Below are positions 8,098 to 17,854 of a DNA stretch of 64,000 nucleotides, piece after piece. The notes under the pieces are model-generated. The model searched no databases. It saw nothing but the letters and a program-made list of their open reading frames with translations, and was not told where the DNA came from. Origin of the DNA: CAIQQQ01 sp040399685 (GTDB lineage Bacteria > Pseudomonadota > Alphaproteobacteria > Acetobacterales > Acetobacteraceae). A program made the position numbers and the translations under genes. The stretch lies in the NCBI GenBank assembly GCA_040399685.1, contig JBBART010000015.1:1-64000 (forward strand), read 5' to 3'. Position 1 is the stretch's first letter. Every line of letters begins with the position of its first letter.

Positions 8098-8724
8098 TCA
8101 GGCGGCGAGTCGCTTGAGGAAAGCCGAAATCCGGTGACGCCGGATTTCGGAGCGGGCGGCGGCGTCTCCGGTCATATAATTGAGCTGGAGGACATGGCGC
8201 GGCCCCACGAATGTCTTGTGGCCATGCCACGCCGTGCTGCTGTTGGGAAACACCAGCAGTGTGCCGTTCACCGGCGGCACCTCGACCACGAATTCATCCA
8301 GCGTCTCCGGGCCACGCAGCAGGCGCAGGCAACCTTGATGCGCCTCCCAGGACGCGGATTGGTGGTTGAGGTAGAGCAGCACCGTCACCCGCTTGCTGGT
8401 AGAATCGCAGTGAATGCGTCCGTCCTTTTCCCGTGACCGGCCGCGAAGTGTTGTCATGCAGGCCGCGCCTGACAGGTCGATGTCGAATTTCCGTGCGATG
8501 ATGTCCCTGAAGGCCGTGCCGTGAAGCGCATCCAGCAACGCCCGCGCGTTTGAGCCAAAGCGGAGCGAGTCAATCGGAAACGATCCGCCGCGCGGGATCT
8601 GCGGAAGATCGGTGATCACAGACCCAAGCTGCGATCGGGGAATGAAATTGGGCAGGATGACATGGGGAAACGGATCATTCGAGATCGGCGCCATCTCCAG
8701 CGCATCCAGATCGATTCTTTCCAT
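8098..8724 (-). CDS. 2-oxoglutarate/Fe(II)-dependent oxygenase-like protein
   Basis: A 208-residue protein with a double-stranded beta-helix layout. The iron-binding HxD is at H105/D107 (GRIHCDST). A distal His lies in AWHGHK (167/169), and GPRHVLQLNY around 175-184 supplies the Arg usually binding 2-oxoglutarate. Family members hydroxylate proteins or small molecules. I chose the ATG at 8724 because AGGAG precedes it; a longer frame upstream has no such support. The gene is transcribed toward the phosphatase gene and divergently from zapE. The substrate is not known. Confidence 0.7.
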   Translation of the reverse strand: MERIDLDALEMAPISNDPFPHVILPNFIPRSQLGSVITDLPQIPRGGSFPIDSLRFGSNARALLDALHGTAFRDIIARKFDIDLSGAACMTTLRGRSREKDGRIHCDSTSKRVTVLLYLNHQSASWEAHQGCLRLLRGPETLDEFVVEVPPVNGTLLVFPNSSTAWHGHKTFVGPRHVLQLNYMTGDAAARSEIRRHRISAFLKRLAA

Positions 8725-8955
8725 ATCGAACTCCTGACAAACTCTCGTTTTACTTTCGCAAAATGTATTGTGACTTTCCGGCCATCTCCACGCATCTGCG
8801 ACACCCTCATACCGAATCGTCAAACAGATTAGTCTATTTGGCGGAACGTTCCCCGTCATGGACCACAGGCGGTGGCCACGCCTTCAACTCACGCCGGCTC
8901 ACCGCACGCCCAGCGGTTCCCCAAAGGATAAATTCCCGCTATCTCGCAACGCACC

Positions 8956-10122
8956 ATGGACACTCACGCCCCCCTCGACGACCTGAGCGCTGGCCCGTTG
9001 CCGGCCTATCGTGCCCGTATCGCCCGCGGCGAACTGGCGTCGGACCCTTCGCAGGCGCTCGCTATCGAGCGGTTGCAGGATCTGTGGGCCAAATTGCGCG
9101 GCTATGACCCCGCGGCCGCCGCCCCCACCGCCAAGGCCGGGCTGCTTTCGCGCTTCCTGCGCCGCAAGCCCACCGAGGGCGCGGATGAGCCACGGCCCAA
9201 CGGGCTGTATCTCGTGGGCGAGGTTGGGCGCGGCAAATCCATGCTGATGGATCTGTTCTTCGCGGCCGCCGACGTGAAGCGGAAGCGCCGGCTGCATTTC
9301 CACCAGTTCATGCAGGACAGCCACAAGCGCATCCATGCATGGCGCAAAGCCAATCCCAACGAGGCCGACCCCATTCCGCCGCTGGCCGACGTCATCGCTG
9401 CCGAGGCCGCGTTGCTGTGTTTTGACGAGTTCCAGGTGAACGACATCGCCGACGCCATGATCCTTGGACGGCTGTTCCAGGCCCTGTTCGACCGCGCCGT
9501 GGTGGTGGTGACCACCTCCAACACCACGCCGGACAATCTGTTCAAGGGCCAGCCCGGACGCGATGCGTTCCTGCCGTTCATTGGGCTGATCAAGCAGAAC
9601 CTGGATGTTCTGGTGCTGGAAGGCGGCCGGGACTTTCGCCGCGCTCGGCTGCGCGGCATGGCCACCTGGCATGTGCCGGCCAACGGCCGGGCCGAACGCG
9701 CGCTGGACACCGCCTTTGCGGAACTGACCGGCCATGCCACGCCCCGTTCCGAGATTTTGACCGTGATGGGCCGCAAGCTGGAAATTCCCGTCGCCGCCGA
9801 GGGCGTGGCGCGGTTCGATTTCGAGACATTGTGCGGCCAGCCGCTCGGCGCCGGTGACTATCTGGCCCTGGCCACCCATTTCCACGCGCTGGTGCTGGAC
9901 GACATTCCCGCCCTGTCGCCGGACAATTACGACCGTGCCCGCCGTTTCATCGTGCTGGTTGATGCGTTGTACGATCATCGGGTGAAGATGGTGGCCTCGG
10001 CCCAGGCCTATCCGGACCAGCTCTACCAACGCGGCGAGGGCGCCACGGCGTTCGAGCGCACGGCCTCGCGGCTGGAGGAAATGCAGAGCCAGGCCTATCT
10101 GGCGCTGCCCCACTTGACATAA
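8956..10122 (+). CDS. zapE: Cell division ATPase ZapE (AFG1-like)
   Basis: AFG1/ZapE-family P-loop ATPase of 388 residues, in other bacteria linked to Z-ring stability and in mitochondria to respiratory-complex quality control. The Walker A motif GEVGRGKS is at residues 88-95, and Walker B LLCFDEFQVNDIADA is near 150. The family motifs HFHQFM, TTSNTTPDNL and SASQAYP-like VASAQAYPDQLY are all present. The 231-bp gap upstream is a shared divergent promoter region with the oxygenase gene. Its position between sdh and mdh matches other Rhodospirillales-type TCA clusters as I recall them. Confidence 0.88.
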   Translation: MDTHAPLDDLSAGPLPAYRARIARGELASDPSQALAIERLQDLWAKLRGYDPAAAAPTAKAGLLSRFLRRKPTEGADEPRPNGLYLVGEVGRGKSMLMDLFFAAADVKRKRRLHFHQFMQDSHKRIHAWRKANPNEADPIPPLADVIAAEAALLCFDEFQVNDIADAMILGRLFQALFDRAVVVVTTSNTTPDNLFKGQPGRDAFLPFIGLIKQNLDVLVLEGGRDFRRARLRGMATWHVPANGRAERALDTAFAELTGHATPRSEILTVMGRKLEIPVAAEGVARFDFETLCGQPLGAGDYLALATHFHALVLDDIPALSPDNYDRARRFIVLVDALYDHRVKMVASAQAYPDQLYQRGEGATAFERTASRLEEMQSQAYLALPHLT

Positions 10123-10356
10123 CGCGAAGCCAGCCAAGCGGAATGTTTTGATGTGCGGTTAAATTGAGGCGGGGCGTCTTGCCGCCATCGCGGTGATGGG
10201 TTAGCAAGCCCTGCCTTCCGGGCGGCCCGGGTGCTCGGCGGGCACCGTTTTGCTCTTGTATCGCGCATTTGAATTCCTTCACCTTGGAATTTGAATTCGG
10301 GCGATATGAGGATCATAGCCAAACGCGTTTCCCGTCACCCGTGGAGGACCCCCCGC

Positions 10357-11310
10357 ATGGCTCGCAACAAGATTGCCCTTATCGGCGCCGGCAACATCGG
10401 CGGCACGCTTGCTCACCTGATCGGGCTCAAGCAGCTCGGCGACGTCGTCATGTTCGACGTGTTCCCAGGTGTTGCGTCCGGCAAGGCGCTGGACATCATG
10501 CAGTCCGGTCCGGTCGATGGTTTTGACAGCGCCATGAAGGGCACCGGCGATTACGCCGACATCGCTGGCTCGGACGTGGTGATCGTCACCGCCGGCTTCC
10601 CGCGCATGCCCGGCATGAGCCGCGACGATCTGCTGACCAAGAACGCCGGCGTCATCGCCCAGGTGGCCGAGGGCATCAAGGCCCATTGCCCGAACGCGTT
10701 CGTCATCGTCATCACCAACCCGCTCGACGTGATGGTGTGGGTGATGCAGCAGCGCTCCGGCCTGCCCGCCAACAAGGTTGTCGGCATGGCCGGCGTTTTG
10801 GACAGCAGCCGCTTCCAGCTGTTCCTGGCCCAGGAATTCAACGTCTCCGTCGAGGACGTGACCGCCTTCGTGCTGGGCGGCCATGGCGACACGATGGTGC
10901 CGCTGACGCGTTATTCCACGGTTGCCGGCATTCCGGTGCCTGACCTGATCAAGATGGGCTGGACCACGCAGGAGCGCATCGACGCCATCTGCGCCCGCAC
11001 CGCCAATGGTGGCGGCGAGATCGTGAAGCTGCTCGAAAAGGGCAGCGCCTTCTATGCCCCTGCCGCATCCGCCATCGCGATGGCTGAAGCCTACCTGCTC
11101 GACAAGCGCCGGGTCCTGCCCTGCGCCGTGCAGCTGAACGGCGAATACGGCCTGCACGACATGTATGTCGGCGTGCCCGCCGTGATCGGCGCCAATGGCG
11201 TCGAGAAGATCATCGAAGTGGAATTCCTCCCCGAGGAGAAAGCCATGTTCGACAAGTCCTGCAACGCCGTGAAGGACCTCGTCGAGGCCTTCAAGAAGCT
11301 GGGTGTCTGA
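10357..11310 (+). CDS. mdh: Malate dehydrogenase (LDH-like type)
   Basis: NAD-dependent oxidation of malate to oxaloacetate. The 317-residue protein has the Rossmann motif GAGNIGG from residue 10, the mobile-loop region FPRMPGMSRDDL with substrate-binding Arg residues, ITNPLDVM, and the catalytic His in GGHGDTMVPL. The lactate-dehydrogenase-like sequence is the form found in alphaproteobacteria. I chose the ATG at 10357 because GGAGG lies about 10 bp upstream and homologues begin with MARxKIALIGAG. The 234-bp gap before it has no gene and holds an AATTCC/GGAATT inverted repeat near 10272-10290. sucC follows after 3 bp. Confidence 0.95.
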   Translation: MARNKIALIGAGNIGGTLAHLIGLKQLGDVVMFDVFPGVASGKALDIMQSGPVDGFDSAMKGTGDYADIAGSDVVIVTAGFPRMPGMSRDDLLTKNAGVIAQVAEGIKAHCPNAFVIVITNPLDVMVWVMQQRSGLPANKVVGMAGVLDSSRFQLFLAQEFNVSVEDVTAFVLGGHGDTMVPLTRYSTVAGIPVPDLIKMGWTTQERIDAICARTANGGGEIVKLLEKGSAFYAPAASAIAMAEAYLLDKRRVLPCAVQLNGEYGLHDMYVGVPAVIGANGVEKIIEVEFLPEEKAMFDKSCNAVKDLVEAFKKLGV

Positions 11311-11313
11311 CGC

Positions 11314-12509
<1,196 letters not shown>

Positions 12510-12510
<1 letters not shown>

Positions 12511-13385
12511 TGGCCATTCTCGTCAATCGCAACACCCGCGTCATGACCCAGGGCTTCACCGGCGCCCAGGGCACGTTCCACGCCGAACAGGGCATTGCCT
12601 ACGGCTCGAACTATGTCGGCGGCGTCACCCCAGGCAAGGGTGGCAGCGTGCACCTGAACCTGCCCGTGTTCGACACCGTGTATGACTGCGTGACGCAGAC
12701 CCAGGCCAATGCCTCGGTCATCTACGTGCCGCCTCCGTTCGCCGCCGACGCCATTCTTGAGGCGATCGACGCCGAGCTGCCGCTGATCATCTGCATCACC
12801 GAAGGCATTCCGGTGCTGGACATGGTGCGCGTGAAGCGGGCGCTGTCCGGCAGCAAGTCGCGCCTGATCGGGCCGAACTGCCCCGGCGTGATCACGCCGG
12901 ATGAGTGCAAGATCGGCATCATGCCGGGCCACATCCATCGTCGCGGCAAGGTTGGCATCGTGTCCCGCTCGGGCACGCTGACCTATGAAGCGGTGGCGCA
13001 GACAACGGCAGCCGGCCTCGGCCAGAGCACCTGCGTCGGCATCGGTGGCGACCCGGTGAAGGGCACTGACTTCATCGAAGTGCTGGAGATGTTCCTGGCG
13101 GACGTTGAGACCGAGATGATCATCATGATCGGTGAAATCGGCGGCCAGTCCGAGATCGACGCAGCCGAGTTCATTGCGGCGTCGAAGACGACGAAGCCTG
13201 TCGTGGGCTTCATCGCCGGTGCAACCGCCCCTCCGGGCCGTCGCATGGGCCATGCAGGCGCCGTGATCTCCGGCGGCAAGGACACCGCGGAAGCGAAGTT
13301 CGAAGCCATGCGCCTGGCCGGTATCCATGTGGCCGAAAGCCCGGCATCGTTGGGCTCGACCATGCTGCAGGCGATTCGCGGCTAA
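12510..13385 (+). CDS. sucD: Succinate-CoA ligase, alpha subunit
   Basis: Alpha subunit (291 residues) that binds CoA through its N-terminal Rossmann domain (TGAQGTFHAEQ) and carries the phospho-histidine in GRRMGHAGAVISGG. GPNCPGVITP and the IGEIGG motif are present. It overlaps sucC by one base and is followed by two hairpins before sucA. Confidence 0.96.
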
Positions 13386-13400
13386 CAACGACGGACATGT

Positions 13401-13470
13401 TTCCGCCGCATTTCCTATGCGGCGGAAGCATTCCAGCGATCCTCCCAGCGGGCGGATCGCTTTGTTGTTT
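13401..13470 (+). terminator. Two hairpins in the sucD-sucA gap, the second terminator-like
   Basis: The first is a perfect 11-bp stem (13401-13411 with 13417-13427, 5-nt loop) without a T run. The second is a 7-bp stem (13436-13442 with 13454-13460, 11-nt loop) followed by TTTGTTGTTT. They would end or attenuate sucCD transcription, 67 bp before the sucA start. Confidence 0.6.
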
Positions 13471-13536
13471 AGGGGTATAGAACCGGCGGGCAACCTGACG
13501 CATTGTGTTGGTTTGCCGGAAAAAGGGAAACATCCG

Positions 13537-16419
13537 ATGGCTGGCGTCGACATTCTCGCAACCGCGTTCAACGGCGGGAACCTCGCCTATCTCGCAGACC
13601 TCTATGCCCGTTGGGTCGCAAGCCCCGGCAGCGTGGAAGCTGGTTTTGCCGATTTGTTCGAAACGATGGGCGATGACGCCCGTGCGGTGCTGACCGACAG
13701 CGCCGGTGCCTCCTGGGCGCCGCGCACATTCGATGTCAGCGAGCCCGCGCCCCCAGCCAAGCCGCCCACCAAGGACGCCAAGCCAGTTCCCGCAGTTGCT
13801 CCTGCCGTGCCGCAGGCCGATATCCGTGCCGCCACCAAGGACAGCCTGCGCGCCTTGATGATGATCCGCACCTATCGCGTGCGCGGCCATCTCGAAGCCC
13901 GACTCGACCCGCTGGGCCTGCAGGTGCCGAAGCCGCACCCCGAACTGGACCCCGCCACCTATGGCTTCACCGCGGCCGACATGGATCGTGAGGTCTTCAT
14001 CGACCACGTTCTCGGCTTCGAGACCGCCACCCCGCGCCAGATCCTGCAAACGCTGCGTCAGACGTATTGCGGCCCGATCGGCGTTGAATTCATGCATATC
14101 CAGGACCCGGAGCAGAAATCCTGGATTCAGCGTCGCGTGGAGGGCGCCCCGTGGGCGACCGCGTTCGGCCCGGACGTCAAGAAAACCATCCTGCAACAGC
14201 TGACCGAGGCCGAGGGCCTGGAGGCGTTCTGCCAGAAGCGTTTCGTCGGCACCAAGCGCTTCGGCCTTGAAGGCGGCGAAGTGACGATCAATGCCGTGCA
14301 GACGATCATCAGCACGGCCGCCAAGGCCGGTGTGAACGAGATCGCCATCGGTATGTCGCATCGCGGCCGCCTGAACACGCTCGTGAACGTGGTCAAGAAA
14401 CCTTACACCCAGCTGTTCAGCGAATTCGGCGGCAACTCGTTCAAGCCGGACGACGTGCAGGGTTCGGGCGACGTGAAATACCATCTCGGCACCTCGACGG
14501 ACATCGAGATCGAGGGCCGCATGGTGCATCTGTCGCTCCAGCCGAACCCGTCGCATCTCGAAGCGGTCGATCCGGTGGTGGTCGGCAAGGTGCGCGCCCG
14601 TCAGGACATGGCCGGCGACACCAGCCGCCGCCGTTCGGTGATGGGCATCGTGATGCATGGCGACGCCGCGTTTGCCGGCCAGGGCCTGGTGTATGAGACG
14701 CTGGCGATGAGCCAGTTGATCGGCTACCGCACCGGCGGCACCATCCACGTCATCACCAACAACCAGATCGGCTTCACCACCGTTCCGCTGCACGCCTATT
14801 CGGGCCTGTACTGCACGGACGTGGCGAAATCGATCCAGGCGCCGATTCTGCATGTGAACGGCGACAACCCGGAAGCCGTGGTGTGGTGCGCCCAGTTCGC
14901 CGCCGAGTTCCGCCAGGAATTCGCCGGCGACATCGTGCTCGACATCGTCTGCTATCGCCGCCACGGCCATAACGAGACGGACGAGCCAGCGTTCACGCAG
15001 CCGATCATGTACAAGGCCATCAAGGACCTGAAAACCACCCGCACGCTGTATGCGGAAAAGCTGATCGCCGAGGGCGTCATCACCGCCGCCGACGCGACAG
15101 CGATGTGGGACGGTCTGATGGCGACGATGGAAGAATCCTACACCGCCGCGAAGGCCTACAAGCCGAACAAGGCCGATTGGCTCGAAGGCCATTGGTCCGG
15201 CCTGAAGCAGCCCGACGATCAGGCTGAGTGGACCGACGAGCCGACCGATCTCAGCACCGACGATCTGGCCCGCATCGGCGGCGCTATCAGCCAGGTTCCG
15301 GCCGCGTTTAACGTGAACCCCAAGATCGCGCGCCAGCTAGAAGCCAAGCGCGTGGCAATGGAGACGGGCCAAGGCATCGACTGGGCCACCGGCGAGGCTT
15401 TGGCCTTCGGCGGCCTGCTGCTCGACGGCCACCGCATCCGCCTGTCTGGCGAGGATTGCCAGCGCGGCACGTTCAGCCAGCGCCACGCGGTGCTGATCGA
15501 TCAGGCCACGCAGGACGAATACACACCGCTCAACAACATCGCGGCCGATCAGTCCAAGATCGAGATCTACAACTCGCTGCTGTCCGAAGTGGGCGTGCTT
15601 GGGTTCGAATACGGCTACACTCTGGCCGATCCGCGCAGCCTGGTGCTGTGGGAAGCCCAGTTCGGCGACTTCGCCAACGGCGCACAGGTGATCATCGACC
15701 AGTTCCTGGCCTCGGGCGAGACCAAGTGGCTGCGGATGTCCGGCCTCGTGCTGCTGCTGCCGCATGGCTACGAGGGCCAGGGCCCCGAGCATTCCTCGGC
15801 CCGCCTGGAGCGTTACCTGCAACTCTGCGCCGAGCGGAACATGCAGGTTGGCAACCTCACCACGCCGGCCAACTATTTCCACGCCCTGCGCCGCCAGTTG
15901 AAGCGGAACTTCCGCAAGCCGCTGGTGCTGATGACGCCGAAATCGTTGCTGCGCCACAAGCTTTGCGTGTCGCCTTTGGCCGATTTCGGCCCGGGCAGCC
16001 GCTTCAAGACCGTCATCGGCGAGATCGACACGATTGCCGCCGGCACGGACGTCAAGCGCGTCGTGCTCTGCACCGGCAAGGTTTACTACGACCTGCTGGC
16101 CGAGCGTCGGGAGAAGGGCATCGCCGACATCGCCATCGTGCGCGTAGAGCAGCTTTACCCGTTCCCGGTGATCTCGCTGCCGAAGGTGTTCGCCCAATAT
16201 CCGAACGCCGAGATCGTCTGGTGCCAGGAGGAGCCTGAGAACATGGGCGCCTGGAGCTTCGTCGACCGCAAGATCGAAGACGTTCTGACCGCCATGGGCA
16301 CGCCGAAGCGCCCCCGCTATGTCGGCCGCATTGCCGCCGCCAGCCCCGCCACGGGCCTGGCCAAGGTGCATGCCGCCGAACAGGCCGCTTTGGTCGCCGA
16401 AGCCCTTGCACTGAGCTGA
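13537..16419 (+). CDS. sucA: 2-oxoglutarate dehydrogenase E1 component
   Basis: Thiamine-diphosphate-dependent decarboxylase of the 2-oxoglutarate dehydrogenase complex (960 residues). The N-terminal NLAYLADLYARWVASPGSV segment resembles the E2-binding part of OdhA/SucA. Visible core motifs include the HRGRLNTLVNV, GDVKYHLG and SLQPNPSHLEAVDPVV signatures, the ThDP-binding GDAAFAGQGLVYE and the C-terminal GYEGQGPEHSSAR. I chose the ATG at 13537 because an AAGGGA lies upstream and homologues begin near it. It is followed 52 bp later by sucB. Confidence 0.97.
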   Translation: MAGVDILATAFNGGNLAYLADLYARWVASPGSVEAGFADLFETMGDDARAVLTDSAGASWAPRTFDVSEPAPPAKPPTKDAKPVPAVAPAVPQADIRAATKDSLRALMMIRTYRVRGHLEARLDPLGLQVPKPHPELDPATYGFTAADMDREVFIDHVLGFETATPRQILQTLRQTYCGPIGVEFMHIQDPEQKSWIQRRVEGAPWATAFGPDVKKTILQQLTEAEGLEAFCQKRFVGTKRFGLEGGEVTINAVQTIISTAAKAGVNEIAIGMSHRGRLNTLVNVVKKPYTQLFSEFGGNSFKPDDVQGSGDVKYHLGTSTDIEIEGRMVHLSLQPNPSHLEAVDPVVVGKVRARQDMAGDTSRRRSVMGIVMHGDAAFAGQGLVYETLAMSQLIGYRTGGTIHVITNNQIGFTTVPLHAYSGLYCTDVAKSIQAPILHVNGDNPEAVVWCAQFAAEFRQEFAGDIVLDIVCYRRHGHNETDEPAFTQPIMYKAIKDLKTTRTLYAEKLIAEGVITAADATAMWDGLMATMEESYTAAKAYKPNKADWLEGHWSGLKQPDDQAEWTDEPTDLSTDDLARIGGAISQVPAAFNVNPKIARQLEAKRVAMETGQGIDWATGEALAFGGLLLDGHRIRLSGEDCQRGTFSQRHAVLIDQATQDEYTPLNNIAADQSKIEIYNSLLSEVGVLGFEYGYTLADPRSLVLWEAQFGDFANGAQVIIDQFLASGETKWLRMSGLVLLLPHGYEGQGPEHSSARLERYLQLCAERNMQVGNLTTPANYFHALRRQLKRNFRKPLVLMTPKSLLRHKLCVSPLADFGPGSRFKTVIGEIDTIAAGTDVKRVVLCTGKVYYDLLAERREKGIADIAIVRVEQLYPFPVISLPKVFAQYPNAEIVWCQEEPENMGAWSFVDRKIEDVLTAMGTPKRPRYVGRIAAASPATGLAKVHAAEQAALVAEALALS

Positions 16420-16471
16420 TCCAAGCTAATTTCGAACGTGCCTCATCTCACCTAGGACTGGACCGACCTTC

Positions 16472-17704
16472 ATGTCGACCGAGATCAAAGTGCCCACGCT
16501 GGGCGAAAGCGTTACCACCGCAACCATCGCCCGTTGGCTAAAAAAAGTGGGCGACGCGGTGGCCGCGGACGAGCCCTTGGTGGAACTGGAGACCGACAAG
16601 GTCACCGTCGAGGTTCCCGCCCCCGCCGCCGGCACGCTCAGTGAGATCATCGCCCAGGAAGGCGCCGAAGTTGAAGTCGGCGCCGTGCTCTGCATTCTCG
16701 GCGAAGCCGGTCGCACGGTCGCCCAGCCTGCCGCCAACCCGGCCGCTGGCGTGAACCCGCCGCCGACGCCGTCTGGCCCGGTGGCACGCCCCGCCACCCC
16801 GCCGGCCGATCTGGCCGCTGGCCACGCCCCGCTGCCGGCTGCCGCGAAGATGATGCAGGAAAACGCCATCAGCAGCGCTGCCCTGAGCCAAGGCACCGGC
16901 AAAGACGGCCGCGTGACCAAGGGCGACGTGCTGGACTTCCTGGCCCGCCCGGCCGCCGCCCCGGTTGCCGCCGCCGCTCCAAAGACGCCGCGCGCGCCGG
17001 AAGAAGGCGAGGAGCGGGTGAAGATGACCCGTCTGCGCAAGACCATTGCTGCGCGCCTGAAGGAATCGCAGAACACCGCCGCCATGCTCACCACCTTCAA
17101 CGAGGTGGACATGGGTGCGGCGATGGCGCTGCGCGCTGAGTACAAGGACGCGTTCGAGAAGAAGCACAACGGCGTTCGCCTGGGCTTCATGAGCTTCTTC
17201 GTGCGCGCCTGCGTGGCCGCCCTGAAGGAATTCCCGGCCGTCAACGCCGAGATCGACGGCGACGATCTGGTCTACAAGAGCCATGTCCACATGGGCATCG
17301 CCGTCGGCGGTGCGAACGGCCTGGTTGTGCCGGTTGTGCGTCATGCGGACGGGATGAGCTTTGCCCAGATTGAAAAGGCGATCGGCGATTTCGGTCGCAG
17401 GGCGCGTGACGGTCAGTTGAAGATCAACGAACTCTCGGGCGGCACGTTCACCATCACCAACGGTGGCGTGTATGGCTCGCTGATGTCCACCCCGATCCTG
17501 AACGCACCGCAGGCCGGTATTCTGGGCATGCACAAGATCCAGGAACGCCCGATGGCGATCGGCGGCAAGGTTGAGATCCGCCCGATGATGTATCTGGCGC
17601 TGTCCTACGATCACCGGATCATCGACGGCAAGGAAGCCGTGTCGTTCCTGGTGCGCGTGAAAGAAATGATCGAAGACCCGCGTCGCCTGTTGCTCGACCT
17701 GTAA
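16472..17704 (+). CDS. sucB: 2-oxoglutarate dehydrogenase E2, dihydrolipoyl succinyltransferase
   Basis: Core acyltransferase of the complex (410 residues). An N-terminal lipoyl domain (1-80) has Lys43 in ETDKVTVEVPAP as the lipoylation site. A Pro/Ala-rich linker follows, then a peripheral-subunit binding domain around 115-155 (GTGKDGRVTKGDVLDFL), a second Ala/Pro linker and the catalytic domain with the SYDHRIIDG active-site motif near the end. It contains only one lipoyl domain. The gap to lpd is filled by a large inverted repeat. Confidence 0.97.
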   Translation: MSTEIKVPTLGESVTTATIARWLKKVGDAVAADEPLVELETDKVTVEVPAPAAGTLSEIIAQEGAEVEVGAVLCILGEAGRTVAQPAANPAAGVNPPPTPSGPVARPATPPADLAAGHAPLPAAAKMMQENAISSAALSQGTGKDGRVTKGDVLDFLARPAAAPVAAAAPKTPRAPEEGEERVKMTRLRKTIAARLKESQNTAAMLTTFNEVDMGAAMALRAEYKDAFEKKHNGVRLGFMSFFVRACVAALKEFPAVNAEIDGDDLVYKSHVHMGIAVGGANGLVVPVVRHADGMSFAQIEKAIGDFGRRARDGQLKINELSGGTFTITNGGVYGSLMSTPILNAPQAGILGMHKIQERPMAIGGKVEIRPMMYLALSYDHRIIDGKEAVSFLVRVKEMIEDPRRLLLDL

Positions 17705-17709
17705 GAAAA

Positions 17710-17831
17710 GGAAGGCGAGGGGCGCTGCCCCCTCGACCCCCGCTAAGGGCGGAGCCCTTAGAACCCTAAATGATATGAGGTCCAGGGCTCGGCCCTGGCG
17801 GGGGTCGAGGGGGCAGCGCCCCTCGCCTTCC
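17710..17831. repeat. Perfect 34-bp inverted repeat enclosing two smaller hairpins
   Basis: Arms at 17710-17743 and 17798-17831 are exact reverse complements over 34 bases. The 54-bp interior holds two further 7-bp, 3-nt-loop hairpins (17744-17760 and 17782-17798). The RNA would fold as a long stem topped by a multibranch junction. It occupies almost the whole sucB-lpd gap, with no T run on either side, so it is not a standard terminator. The GC-rich sequence (GGGGCGCTGCCCCC core) looks like a dispersed palindromic element, but I see no second copy in this window. Confidence 0.9.
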
Positions 17832-17854
17832 TTGCTTTCCAAAGGGACAAACGC

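Noticed and set aside
8725..8859. 45-residue N-terminal extension of the 2OG oxygenase
   Set aside because: The ATG at 8724 has AGGAG at proper spacing, while the extension lacks a ribosome binding site and family similarity.
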